Shown piece by piece: positions 27,423 through 34,906 of a stretch of 64,000 bases of DNA; the stretch's first letter is position 1; the number at the start of each line of letters is the position of its first letter. The stretch lies in NCBI GenBank assembly GCA_951801825.1, contig CATOOF010000001.1, forward strand, positions 72,936 to 136,935, read 5' to 3'. This stretch comes from an uncultured Alphaproteobacteria bacterium (GTDB taxonomy: Bacteria; Pseudomonadota; Alphaproteobacteria; Rs-D84). Position numbers and translations under genes: made by a program. Below the pieces are notes generated by a model, which was not told the origin of the DNA, searched no databases, and saw nothing but the letters and a program-made list of their open reading frames with translations.

Positions 27423-27727
27423 CCCTGCTCTGTCAAATCCAGTTCAAGACGTGCGGCCTCTGACATTCTGGCCAGATTCCATGGCGGATCCCACACCAGT
27501 TCAACACGCACCGGAACATTCCCGGCCACATCTTGCGCCGCGGCGCGTACGCTTTCCAGCAGTTCTTCCATCATCGGGCATGTCGGACTGGTAAACGTCA
27601 TTGTTATCACAACCGAATCAGTGTTTATCGCAATATCATAAACCAGCCCCAAATCCCAGATATTTACCGAAATTTCTGGGTCGTATACTGTCTTTAGTGC
27701 ACCGATAATATCTTCTTTTTCAATCAT
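27416..27727 (-). CDS. sufT: Fe-S maturation protein SufT (DUF59/MIP18)
   Basis: A 103-residue MIP18-family protein that aids Fe-S protein maturation. It shows ALKTVYDPEISVNIWDLGLVYDI near the start, MTFTSPTCPMM with the conserved Cys (residue 50) and VELVWDPPWNLARMSE. The frame extends far upstream over sufS, but the ATG at 27727 overlaps the sufS stop codon (ATGA style) and starts the conserved domain. Confidence 0.92.
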   Translation of the reverse strand: MIEKEDIIGALKTVYDPEISVNIWDLGLVYDIAINTDSVVITMTFTSPTCPMMEELLESVRAAAQDVAGNVPVRVELVWDPPWNLARMSEAARLELDLTEQGW

Positions 27728-28875
27728 TTTATTACTTCGCCTATTATTTCCAACGCCCTGTCTGCATCCTCTATCGTATTCCATGGGCCGGCCGACAATC
27801 GCGCCACGCCACCCGTGGGCGCATCTATCATCCGCATCGCCCACGACGCGCACATATTCCCAACACGCATGCACAACCCCCGCGCGCCGCACATTGCCCC
27901 GAAATCCAGCGGATGGATTCCATCCACTGAAAAAGTCAAGATGGCCGCATCCGGCGCCGTATATATTTTTACCCGCGGCATGGAATCCAGCCCCTGGCGA
28001 ATACGACGCATTACATCCGCGCCGCAACGCGGCGTCCATTCTTTTATCGCCGCCCCCAGCCCCGCAATCTGGGTCAGCGGCAACGTCCCCGCCTCAAACC
28101 TGGCGGGTGCCGGCTCCCATTGTATCCGGCATTGATTATCTGGCGCGGCGCCGGTTATCCTGACAACCATGCCGCCGCCAAACTTGTCCGGCGACATCCA
28201 GTAATCCGGATTTTTCACATACATTACCCCCAGCCCCGTATCGCCGCCAATTTTATGCGCGGAAAAACACATAAAGTCACAGTCCCATTTTTCCACATCT
28301 ATATTTTCATGTACAACATACTGGGCCGCGTCCACCACCGTTATAACATCCGGATTTTTTTCGCGCGCCGCCGCAACCAAACGCGCCACATCCTGCCGCC
28401 CCCCAAAAACATTGGACATGGCGGTTATTACAAATACATCAGCACGCGCAACATTTGAATAATCTAAATTATTTTCCGCATTAACCGGACACAAAACAAT
28501 CTTGCAGCCGCGGCGGCCCACTATGCACTCAAACGGCAGACGCGCCGAATGATGGTCCAAATCAGATACCATTATTGTCTTGTTTTTTATGGAATCGCCA
28601 TCCACAGAAAATGCGTCATCGATTAACCGTGCGATTCTGTTCATTGCATCGGTTGTACCACCCGTAAATACAATATTTTCATCACATTTGGCATTTATAA
28701 ATTTCGCAACATCCGCGCGTGTTCGCGCCACCATATCGTCGACCGCACTAACGCGCGCGCAGACACCACGGCCTGCATTGGCGTATTTATACTGCAAAAA
28801 ATCAACCTCTGCCGCGATTACAGCATCGGTTTTCAATGCACTTGCCGCAGCGTCTAAGTATATGATTTTATTCAT
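27724..28875 (-). CDS. sufS: Cysteine desulfurase SufS
   Basis: SufS is a PLP enzyme that removes sulfur from cysteine for Fe-S clusters. The 383-residue protein starts MNKIIYLDAAASALKT. It has DLDHHSARLPF, VVDAAQYV, the PLP-binding Lys208 in SAHKIGGDTGLG, the substrate site ARFEAGT, and the catalytic Cys342 in RVGNMCASW, where the family usually has RxGHHCA. The ATG at 28875 begins the family's first motif; a much longer open frame upstream is antisense to trxA. Confidence 0.92.
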   Translation of the reverse strand: MNKIIYLDAAASALKTDAVIAAEVDFLQYKYANAGRGVCARVSAVDDMVARTRADVAKFINAKCDENIVFTGGTTDAMNRIARLIDDAFSVDGDSIKNKTIMVSDLDHHSARLPFECIVGRRGCKIVLCPVNAENNLDYSNVARADVFVITAMSNVFGGRQDVARLVAAAREKNPDVITVVDAAQYVVHENIDVEKWDCDFMCFSAHKIGGDTGLGVMYVKNPDYWMSPDKFGGGMVVRITGAAPDNQCRIQWEPAPARFEAGTLPLTQIAGLGAAIKEWTPRCGADVMRRIRQGLDSMPRVKIYTAPDAAILTFSVDGIHPLDFGAMCGARGLCMRVGNMCASWAMRMIDAPTGGVARLSAGPWNTIEDADRALEIIGEVIK

Positions 28876-28948
28876 TTTATGATTTCTCTTGCTTTTTATA
28901 TCGATTATAATACACTCTGCACAAATATCAACAAGGAAGGAGAAAAAG

Positions 28949-29269
28949 ATGGCTTTGAAACACGCAAACGATGCAAATTTTAACGAATTGGTATCTGGTA
29001 ACATTACCCTGGTTGATTTCTGGGCGTCTTGGTGCGGTCCATGCCGTATGTTCGGCCCTATTTTTGAACAGGTATCGCAACAGATTCCAGACGTTAATTT
29101 CGTAAAATTTGAGATAGATGAATCAAACCGCCGCACGCCGGCAAAATACGGAATTCGCAGCATTCCGTCAATCATGGCATTCAAGAACGGCGAACTGGTT
29201 GAGGCGCGCACCGGCGTTATGGATCCGGAAACGCTGACAGACTGGATTATGGAACTTAAAGGAGCCTAA
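28949..29269 (+). CDS. trxA: Thioredoxin
   Basis: A 106-residue thioredoxin with the redox site WASWCGPCRMF (residues 25-35) and the cis-Pro in GIRSIPSIMAF (about 69-79). It lacks a signal peptide, so it acts in the cytoplasm. The ATG at 28949 follows AAGGAAGGAG; the open frame starts earlier but without a ribosome site. A TATAAT at 28906-28911 is its probable -10. dksA-like follows after two bases. Sharing a promoter region with divergent sufS fits redox regulation, as inference only. Confidence 0.95.
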   Translation: MALKHANDANFNELVSGNITLVDFWASWCGPCRMFGPIFEQVSQQIPDVNFVKFEIDESNRRTPAKYGIRSIPSIMAFKNGELVEARTGVMDPETLTDWIMELKGA

Positions 29270-29271
29270 CA

Positions 29272-29703
29272 GTGTCCGCACAGGATTACAAGACAATAGA
29301 ACTGCCGGCAAAATACACGCCGAAAAAGTCGGAACCGTACATGTGTCCGAATCATTTGGCATATTTTTATCATATGCTGATGGCACAAAAGGAAGAACTG
29401 GTTAATGACAGCGATTCCGTACTAAGTGCGGTACGCATGGCTGAAAAGGCGGAATCGGCCGGCGTCGGCGACCCGTCGGACAATGCGTCGTTCGAACAGG
29501 AAATAACAATGAACCTGCGCATGGCGGGGCGTGATAATAATCTGTTGCGGAAAATAAACGCCGCATTAGAGCGCTTGGAAAATGGCACATTCGGATACAG
29601 CGTTGTATCTGGCGAAGAAATTGGCCTGTCCCGAATGATGGCACGCCCGCTGGCCACAATGACGATTGAAGAACAAGAAGAATATGAAAGCCGCAAGAGC
29701 TAA
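29272..29703 (+). CDS. DksA/TraR family regulator without zinc cysteines
   Basis: A 143-residue DksA-type protein, which binds the RNA polymerase secondary channel and works with ppGpp. It has the long coiled-coil region (about 30-105), the tip-like DPSDNASFEQE, the GTFGYSVVSGEEIGLSRMMARPLAT element that normally carries cysteines, and TMTIEEQEEYE. All four zinc-finger cysteines are missing; many alphaproteobacterial DksA proteins keep only one. The start is GTG at 29272 behind AAAGGAGCC. Confidence 0.88.
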   Translation: MSAQDYKTIELPAKYTPKKSEPYMCPNHLAYFYHMLMAQKEELVNDSDSVLSAVRMAEKAESAGVGDPSDNASFEQEITMNLRMAGRDNNLLRKINAALERLENGTFGYSVVSGEEIGLSRMMARPLATMTIEEQEEYESRKS

Positions 29704-29718
29704 ATATTGCTACAAACA

Positions 29719-29748
29719 AAATATCCGCCAATCGGCGGATATTTTTTT
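29719..29748 (+). terminator. Terminator of trxA-dksA
   Basis: ATATCCGCC (29721-29729) pairs with GGCGGATAT (29734-29742) around AATC, followed by a T run. The upstream A's could let it serve the convergent gene too. Confidence 0.88.
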
Positions 29749-29763
29749 AGCCCCGTATGATTT

Positions 29764-30540
29764 TTATTGCATATAAAAACAGTCAGACGTAAACAGATAG
29801 CTTCCCGTTGAATCTTTTATGCCATACCCGGTCGGGAAATAACAATCGGTTATTAAAGATTTGCCTTTTTCTTTTGTCAGTCCATACATTCCCCCAGATG
29901 CAGGACAGCGCGCGCATCCGGACGTGGTTGTTCCGTAATACCCTATATCACAAACACATGACAGTTTATTATCAGCCGCAACCATTCCTGACTTACATGC
30001 ATTTACATAACATCCCGTCATATATCCAACCGCTTTGCCGTCCGTATTACAGCAAGGCGACATAGCGTATGCATTAACCGTCCCCGGCGCAGAAGTACAA
30101 GATTTCGTTCCATTTGTATCCGCCCACATTCCGCAATACAGCTGGCCGTTAATAGTGACCGACGGCCCCTTGCACATTGTACACAAGCTGCCGGTGGAAC
30201 ATGTTTTCGGACGCGATGTACTGCTGTCCCCACTGCCAGAGCCACCTGGTGCGCTGTCGGCAACACACGTATTCGTACGCAACATATAATATCCGTTTGC
30301 ATTTTTATATTCGGTTGTGGAACTTAAATGATAGCCGTCACTGCATATCTCGCATGTGCAAAGATATAGCGTACTGCTATCAGATGCATTTGCCGTATCG
30401 ATAGAATATTTAGTACACTGACTGGGGCTTTCAAACACTGTCTTACAAGTTGCGACGGTCGGTGCGGCAAATGCATTAATACACAGGAAACCCGCCCCCC
30501 ACATCATCAGCCCGATACACAAAATATGATTTCTTTTCAT
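29764..30540 (-). CDS. Secreted cysteine-rich protein, unknown
   Basis: The 258-residue protein has a signal peptide (NHILCIGLMMWGAGFLCINAFA) and more than 20 Cys in the mature part, many in CxxC and CC pairs, such as YLCTCEICSDGY, SLCTMC and SCVCDIGYYG. Its last 50 residues, GCARCPASGGMYG ... TDCYFPTGY ... DSTGSY ... CFYMQ, resemble the end of the frameshifted gene at 34144-34745. The pattern suggests a disulfide-rich surface or periplasmic protein. Function unknown. The structured RNA at 30561-30789 lies immediately upstream on the same strand and ends in a terminator 20 bp before this start codon. Confidence 0.75.
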   Translation of the reverse strand: MKRNHILCIGLMMWGAGFLCINAFAAPTVATCKTVFESPSQCTKYSIDTANASDSSTLYLCTCEICSDGYHLSSTTEYKNANGYYMLRTNTCVADSAPGGSGSGDSSTSRPKTCSTGSLCTMCKGPSVTINGQLYCGMWADTNGTKSCTSAPGTVNAYAMSPCCNTDGKAVGYMTGCYVNACKSGMVAADNKLSCVCDIGYYGTTTSGCARCPASGGMYGLTKEKGKSLITDCYFPTGYGIKDSTGSYLFTSDCFYMQ

Positions 30541-30560
30541 TATCCCGCTCCTTTTTGGTT

Positions 30561-30789
30561 AAAAAGAAATACCGCCAAAGAAATGGCGGCCGGGGATTTG
30601 AAAAATCATAAGCAAAAATGACCCTGTGACCTTCGGGCGCATACGCGCCCTTATAATCACAGATCCCCAGCCGTGGGCCGGGAAAAACATGCAACGCAAA
30701 ATACGTCACATTTTTTGTCGGATTACGACGCATTGCGCCGTTTGCTTATGGGATTTTCAAGTCCCAGAACCAACATCCCTGTTGAATTC
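30561..30789 (-). ncRNA. Structured RNA A (paralogue of the RNA at 47743-47970)
   Basis: A predicted 229-nt transcript with its own promoter and terminator (CCGCCA / TGGCGG and a T-rich tail). The 3' core (30592-30668) has an outer helix GGGGAT / ATCCCC enclosing a hairpin CTGTGA / TCACAG; inside that are TTATAAGG (30649-30656), a GGGCGC / GCGCCC stem and GAAGG (30630-30634), then GGTCA and a TTGCTTATGATTT tail. Upstream lie a TGGG...CCCA hairpin and CGGCGCAA pairing with TTGCGTTG (30740-30733, 30699-30692). It may be an independent small RNA, or a leader whose terminator controls the cysteine-rich gene. I do not recognise the family. Confidence 0.65.
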
Positions 30790-30795
30790 GTAACA

Positions 30796-30824
30796 AGTAT
30801 AATTTAAGCGAACACAAAAAACAA
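30796..30824 (-). promoter_or_regulatory. Promoter of structured RNA A
   Basis: Minus-strand TTGTTT (30819-30824), 17-base spacer, TATACT (30796-30801). The -35 box overlaps the T tract of the tatA terminator. Confidence 0.6.
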
Positions 30825-30852
30825 GTGCGACCAATATTGGTCGCACTTTTTA
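30823..30852 (-). terminator. Terminator of the SPOR-tatA unit
   Basis: AAGTGCGACC (30823-30832) pairs perfectly with GGTCGCACTT (30839-30848) around AATATT; a T-rich run follows on each strand. Confidence 0.85.
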
Positions 30853-30868
30853 ATAAAAACGGTATTAA

Positions 30869-31123
30869 TTATTTCTTTGCCGTCTTTTTCACCGCCACTT
30901 TTTTCACAGTCCCCTTCTTTTCTGCGACTTTTTTAACAGCGGGCTTTTTAGCAACTGCTTTCTTTTTCGGCGTTGCCTCTTGCTTTTTATCGTCTTTAAG
31001 CTCTTTTTTAAAAACATTTATTCCACCGGCCAGATTCTTCATCATGTCGGGAATCTTGCTGCTGCCGAACAAAATAAATATCAAAACGATAACTAATACA
31101 ATCTGCCAGATACCGGGTCTCAT
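30869..31123 (-). CDS. tatA: Twin-arginine translocase subunit TatA
   Basis: TatA oligomers form the twin-arginine export pore. The 84-residue protein starts MRPGIWQIVLVIVLIFILFGSSKIPDM: a short membrane helix, the FGSSKIP hinge (family FG..KLP), an amphipathic helix (MMKNLAGGINVFKKEL) and a Lys/Ala/Val repeat tail. It follows the SPOR gene by 12 bp, an association common in alphaproteobacteria, whereas tatB-tatC are elsewhere in the window. Confidence 0.93.
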   Translation of the reverse strand: MRPGIWQIVLVIVLIFILFGSSKIPDMMKNLAGGINVFKKELKDDKKQEATPKKKAVAKKPAVKKVAEKKGTVKKVAVKKTAKK

Positions 31124-31135
31124 ATCTTAATCTCC

Positions 31136-31912
31136 TTACTTTGCCACATAGCAGTCCAGGCCGTCTGATTTTGCATTGCGACAAAAACTGTTCGCATCGG
31201 CCGATGTTGCAAACGGAACGCGTAAACGGTACAGCGTACTGCCATCCTTCATTACCGCGGCCAGAACGACAAACTGGCGACCGCTAAACAGGTTTCCATG
31301 CGACGCACGCATTTTTTTACCGGCACTTTCAGCCAATGCCCGGGTACTGTACGAACCGAACTGTACATACCAGGAACCGTTTGCCGCGGCCACCTGCTTT
31401 TTCGGGGCCGGTTTTGGCGCCGGCTTTTTTGCCACAGGTTTCTTTTGCACAGGCTTTGCCGCGGGTTTTGCCGCCGGGGCCGGTTTATCAGGGTTAAATG
31501 TTACAGGCTTTCTATCCTCTATCACGCGAACAGGGGCGCTTACATTCTCTTGCACGGGTGCCGGTGCAGGCATCGGGGCCGGCGCCGGGCTGGGCTGAAC
31601 CTGAACCGGGGTCGGTGCGGGGTTGGCCGGCTGGGCATCCGGGGTCGGCATCGGCGGAACAGTTATCGTGTCACCGGGCGTATCAACAACGACGGCGGGC
31701 GCATCCAGGTCAACCTCTATCGAAGAGGATGAATCAGAACCAATTGTGCGCACAATTATATATGTAGCCAGAATGATAACAACCACGCCAATCCCCAGCA
31801 ACAGCCAAGGCTTTTTGGGGCGCGGATTGACAAACGGCGCCGCATCCGGCAACGTATCGTTCACGGTCGTATCATCCAAATCCAATAAATCCAAGTTATC
31901 GTCGTTATTCAT
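31136..31912 (-). CDS. SPOR-domain inner-membrane protein
   Basis: A 258-residue bitopic protein: acidic cytoplasmic head (about 1-32), one membrane helix (about 37-57), a long Pro/Ala/Lys periplasmic linker, and a C-terminal SPOR domain (about 180-258; WYVQFGSYSTRALAES ... LYRLRVPF). SPOR domains bind glycan strands stripped of side peptides at division sites. The ATG at 31912 has GGGGGA four bases upstream, better than a frame-mate at 31924. It is co-transcribed with tatA. Confidence 0.85.
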   Translation of the reverse strand: MNNDDNLDLLDLDDTTVNDTLPDAAPFVNPRPKKPWLLLGIGVVVIILATYIIVRTIGSDSSSSIEVDLDAPAVVVDTPGDTITVPPMPTPDAQPANPAPTPVQVQPSPAPAPMPAPAPVQENVSAPVRVIEDRKPVTFNPDKPAPAAKPAAKPVQKKPVAKKPAPKPAPKKQVAAANGSWYVQFGSYSTRALAESAGKKMRASHGNLFSGRQFVVLAAVMKDGSTLYRLRVPFATSADANSFCRNAKSDGLDCYVAK

Positions 31913-32013
31913 GAAATCCCCCATACAGTTGCATATATTATATCATAAAAATATTCCCATAACAAAGAATATCTAGATATAAACACGCTTTTTCAGACCA
32001 GAATCTTTTCCGA

Positions 32014-32151
32014 TTATTTCGGCATCTGACCAAAATTGGGCGGTACAATCAATTTATGATTTTCTGTAACAATTGGTTCCGTCTCGCACTTGTTTGCGCA
32101 CGCCGCCAACACGGGAATCAAAACCAGCATCAGTAATACAGCTTTTTTCAT
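32014..32151 (-). CDS. Small lipoprotein (45 aa)
   Basis: Starting at ATG 32151 (AAGGAGAAAG upstream), the protein is MKKAVLLMLVLIPVLAAC followed by about 27 residues ending IVPPNFGQMPK. The lipobox LAAC is clear. The ending resembles the 'hhhPPxxxxRP' tail seen in some alphaproteobacterial assembly lipoproteins, but the protein is too short to assign. It follows thrS after a large hairpin, so it could come from the thrS message. Confidence 0.65.
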   Translation of the reverse strand: MKKAVLLMLVLIPVLAACANKCETEPIVTENHKLIVPPNFGQMPK

Positions 32152-32178
32152 TTTCTTTCTCCTTGTCTTTCTTTTCAA

Positions 32179-32205
32179 TACCGGGCGGCGTTTGGCCGCC
32201 CGGTA
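32179..32205 (-). repeat. GC-rich hairpin between thrS and the small lipoprotein gene
   Basis: TACCGGGCGGC / GCCGCCCGGTA with a five-base loop. No T run follows on either strand, so it is more likely an intercistronic processing or stability element than a terminator. Confidence 0.6.
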
Positions 32206-32211
32206 CAAATC

Positions 32212-33945
32212 CTATTCTGGCATTTTGACCGCGGCGCGCATATCCGCAACAAAATCGTCCAGCCCAACAGTTTCCTGCTTTTCCACGCCCAAACGACGCA
32301 GTGTCACGGTCTTGTCCGCCGCCTCTTTCTCACCCACTACCGCAATAATCGGCGTTTTTGCCAATGAAAGCTCGCGGATTTTATAGTTAACTTTTTCATC
32401 ACGCAAATCTGTACGTGCATATACGCCCGCCGCACGCAACGCATCCGCCACGGCGATTGCATAATCTTTATACTTTTCAGAAATCGGCGTTATTACCACT
32501 GGTTCCGGCGACAGCCACAGTGGCAGATTCCCCCCGGTCGATTCCAGTAATATTCCCATAAAGCGCTCAATCGACCCCAGCAACGCACGATGCAACATAA
32601 TAGGCCGATGCTTTTCGCCGTCTTCGCCAATATAGGACAAATCGAATCGTTCCGGCAGATTCATATCCAGCTGAACTGTACCGCACTGCCAGGTACGACC
32701 GATGGAATCCTTTAAGTAAATATCAATTTTCGGCCCATAAAATGCGGCGTCACCCTCTGCGATTTCGTATTCTATGTTATTTGCATCCAGCGCATGCCGC
32801 AGACCGTTTTCTGCAGCATCCCATACCTGGTCGGAACCGATACGAAACTCTGATTCCTTGCGCGTGGCCAGTTTCATCCATACGCGCTGGAAACCAAACT
32901 TGCTGTAAATATCTTTTACAAACCGCAGAATTTTGACAATTTCCTGCTCAAACTGCTGCTCTGTACAGAATATATGCGCATCATCCTGGGTAAATTCCCG
33001 CACACGCATAATACCAGACAGACCGCCGGCCGCCTCATAGCGGTTAACCTTTCCGAACTCGGCCAGATACAGGGGCAAATCCTTATAAGACTTTATACCC
33101 TGCCCGAACACCAGCATTCCACCCGGACACGACATCGGCTTTACACAGAATGTTTTTCCATCCTGGGTCTTGCCGGAATAGTTATGTTCGCCATATTTGG
33201 CCCAGTGGCCACTGCGCTCCCACAGACTGCGGTCCATAACCGATGGTGTTGATATTTCCAGATATCCGGATTTTTCCTGACGCTGGCGAATATATTCAAT
33301 CAGCCGACGATAAATCTTGTACCCCTTGTCATGCCAGAACACAGCGCCCGGTGCATAATCAGGCTCAAAATGGAACAAATCCATATCGCGCCCCAGTTTA
33401 CGGTTATCGCGGGCGGCGGCCTCTTCCATCATCTTCAGATGCGCATCCAAATCTTCTTTTGTTGCAAACGCATCAACATATATGCGCTGGAGCATTTTGT
33501 TTTTTGCATCACCCTTCCAGTATGCGCCGGCAACACTGCGAATTTTAAATGCGTCACGCGGCAGGTCTTTAGAACTCTCCACATGCGGTCCGCGACACAA
33601 ATCGGTAAACTCGCGGAATGTGTAAATAGACAGCGCCTCGCCCCCCGCATCATATTCATTAAGCCATTCCATCTTGTAGGGCTGGCTGGCAAAAATATCC
33701 TTGGCCTCTGCGGCGGATACGTCGCGCTGTTCAAACCGTCCGTTTGATTTGATAAGCGCACGCATTTCATGCTCTATTTTCTCAAAATCTTCCTCTGAAA
33801 ATCTATAGTCTGTATCAAAATCATAATAAAAGCCATTTTCAATGGCCGGTCCGCCGGCAAATTTAACATCCCCGTACAGCTTTTTTACAGCCGCCGCCAT
33901 AACATGCGCCAATGAATGCCGAATTGTTTCAATAGGATAAGACAT
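32212..33945 (-). CDS. thrS: Threonyl-tRNA synthetase, lacking the TGS domain
   Basis: ThrRS charges tRNA(Thr) and edits Ser-tRNA(Thr). The 577-residue protein begins directly in the editing domain (RHSLAHVMAAAV, residues 9-20; FTDLCRGPHV) and lacks the roughly 60-residue N-terminal TGS domain of standard 640-residue bacterial ThrRS. The catalytic domain has its zinc ligands in KPMSCPGGM, TQDDAHIF and MLHRALLGS, and the C-terminal anticodon-binding domain (about 470-577) is intact. A leader with consecutive Thr codons lies upstream. Confidence 0.95.
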   Translation of the reverse strand: MSYPIETIRHSLAHVMAAAVKKLYGDVKFAGGPAIENGFYYDFDTDYRFSEEDFEKIEHEMRALIKSNGRFEQRDVSAAEAKDIFASQPYKMEWLNEYDAGGEALSIYTFREFTDLCRGPHVESSKDLPRDAFKIRSVAGAYWKGDAKNKMLQRIYVDAFATKEDLDAHLKMMEEAAARDNRKLGRDMDLFHFEPDYAPGAVFWHDKGYKIYRRLIEYIRQRQEKSGYLEISTPSVMDRSLWERSGHWAKYGEHNYSGKTQDGKTFCVKPMSCPGGMLVFGQGIKSYKDLPLYLAEFGKVNRYEAAGGLSGIMRVREFTQDDAHIFCTEQQFEQEIVKILRFVKDIYSKFGFQRVWMKLATRKESEFRIGSDQVWDAAENGLRHALDANNIEYEIAEGDAAFYGPKIDIYLKDSIGRTWQCGTVQLDMNLPERFDLSYIGEDGEKHRPIMLHRALLGSIERFMGILLESTGGNLPLWLSPEPVVITPISEKYKDYAIAVADALRAAGVYARTDLRDEKVNYKIRELSLAKTPIIAVVGEKEAADKTVTLRRLGVEKQETVGLDDFVADMRAAVKMPE

Positions 33946-33989
33946 AATATATAACCCCTGGTAATAATGTTTTATTTTAAATTGTTTTG

Positions 33990-34017
33990 ATTATATCGCG
34001 CGCGGCAAAATCCGCAA
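33990..34017 (-). promoter_or_regulatory. Proximal promoter of thrS
   Basis: Minus-strand TTGCGG (34012-34017), 16 bases, TATAAT (33990-33995). It lies between the Thr leader and thrS, so thrS can also be read without the leader. Confidence 0.6.
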
Positions 34018-34024
34018 ATAGAAA

Positions 34025-34078
34025 TTACACCCCCAAAGGGGTCGTCGTTGTTGTAAAAGTAATCAAAATTTTTTTCAT
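34025..34078 (-). CDS. Threonine-rich leader peptide before thrS
   Basis: An 17-residue frame reads MKKILITFTTTTTPLGV and stop, with six Thr in all (codons ACT, then ACA ACA ACG ACG ACC in a row). It ends 79 bp before thrS. Runs of the cognate amino acid's codons ahead of a synthetase or biosynthetic gene are the mark of leader-peptide attenuation. A CCCC-TTT-GGGG hairpin overlaps its end. I see no clear terminator before thrS and no strong ribosome site, so the mechanism is uncertain. Confidence 0.55.
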   Translation of the reverse strand: MKKILITFTTTTTPLGV

Positions 34079-34088
34079 AACGAAACAT

Positions 34089-34117
34089 AGTTTATATCTT
34101 TATCAGGTCCAAATCAA
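34089..34117 (-). promoter_or_regulatory. Distal promoter reading the Thr leader
   Basis: Minus-strand TTGATT (34112-34117) with TAAACT (34089-34094) at 17 bases, or TATAAA (34091-34096) at 15. The leader ATG would lie about five bases from +1. Confidence 0.4.
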
Positions 34118-34118
34118 T

Positions 34119-34145
34119 AAAAAATCCGGCAACGCCGGATTTTTT
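34119..34145 (-). terminator. Terminator of the cysteine-rich gene at 34144
   Basis: AAAAAATCCGGC (34119-34130) pairs with GCCGGATTTTTT (34134-34145) around AAC; it works in both directions and overlaps the stop codon. Confidence 0.85.
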
Positions 34146-34745
34146 AATAACAGCATTGTGCCCCCGAAAGAATATCAAACGTTCCGGTTGTATCCGATGC
34201 ACCTTTTGTACCGGCCGGTATACAGCAAGACGATATTCCGCTTTTTCCGTCACTTTGACCGCCACTGGGGCAGCGCCGGCACCCTTTTACGGTTACACCC
34301 GGCGCCGGGGTAAAAGAATCGATATAGTTATTATAGTCACAATATTCACATGTTGTTTTTACATGATATTTCTCGCCGGCGGGCGCGCCGCGCATCTGTG
34401 TCTCCATGGTTTTAGGACAGTCACTGCATGTAGTCCCAGACAAATACTGTACCGCACTGCACGCACAGCTGCTAAACGCGCACCCACTTAAAATATGAGG
34501 ATCGACGCTGGTGCCACTACGCCTTGTAATAGAGGTATAGGTCAGCATTATCGCACTGGTTGAACAAGAATAGGAGTTAAAACTGTTACTGCACTTAAAA
34601 TAGGAGCCGGGAACATCTGCCTGCGTACAGACACGCGATGAATTACATCCGTTATCAGCAAAAATATTTGCCGCATTCCCCCCATGCATGGCCAACACCA
34701 AAAATGTCGAACACAAACCGACGTTTTAATTAGGCGCAATTTCAT
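34144..34745 (-). pseudogene. Frameshifted secreted cysteine-rich protein gene
   Basis: From 34716 down, an open frame encodes about 190 residues with more than 20 Cys. Its end (GCRRCPSGGQSDG ... CCIPAGT ... DTTGTF ... QCCY) resembles the end of the protein at 29764-30540. That frame has no ATG start and no signal peptide start. Six codons of a good start (MKLRLI, ATG at 34743-34745) lie in another frame; one extra A in the A4 run at 34724-34727 would join them as MKLRLIKNVGLCSTFLVLAM, a complete signal peptide. This is a mutation, a sequencing error, or a slippage switch. Confidence 0.65.
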
Positions 34746-34861
34746 AAAACAAAAGGTGCAGAGAATGAATCTTTTACAGAAGATAAAAAACGTTATGAAA
34801 AACGTCCCATTTTATTAGGCATAGCTTTATTGTACGCAACGCCTTGAATTATAAGGCGCCG

Positions 34862-34890
34862 GGGTGTTTTTAGCAAGCATAAAAACACCC
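34862..34890 (-). terminator. Possible terminator hairpin after the hemolysin III family gene
   Basis: GGGTGTTTTT pairs with AAAAACACCC around nine bases. It lacks a T run downstream of the stem on either strand, so the call is weak. Confidence 0.35.
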
Positions 34891-34906
34891 ACCCCGCCGC
34901 CGGGCC

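Noticed and set aside
30561-30789. 6S RNA, 4.5S RNA or tmRNA identity for RNA A and RNA B
   Set aside because: There is no SRP GGAA-tetraloop region, no tRNA-like ends with a T-loop, and two copies exist. A 6S-like long hairpin was considered for RNA A but the matching helix is not kept in RNA B.
34081-34088. Alternative start (MFRYEK...) of a 38-codon frame over the Thr leader
   Set aside because: The frame gives an ordinary peptide with no amino-acid run, and its ATG would precede the predicted transcription start.
34840-34862. TTATAAGG motif near 34852, as a third copy of the structured RNA
   Set aside because: The GAAGG and GGTCA elements and the enclosing helices are absent; the motif is part of a different small hairpin.
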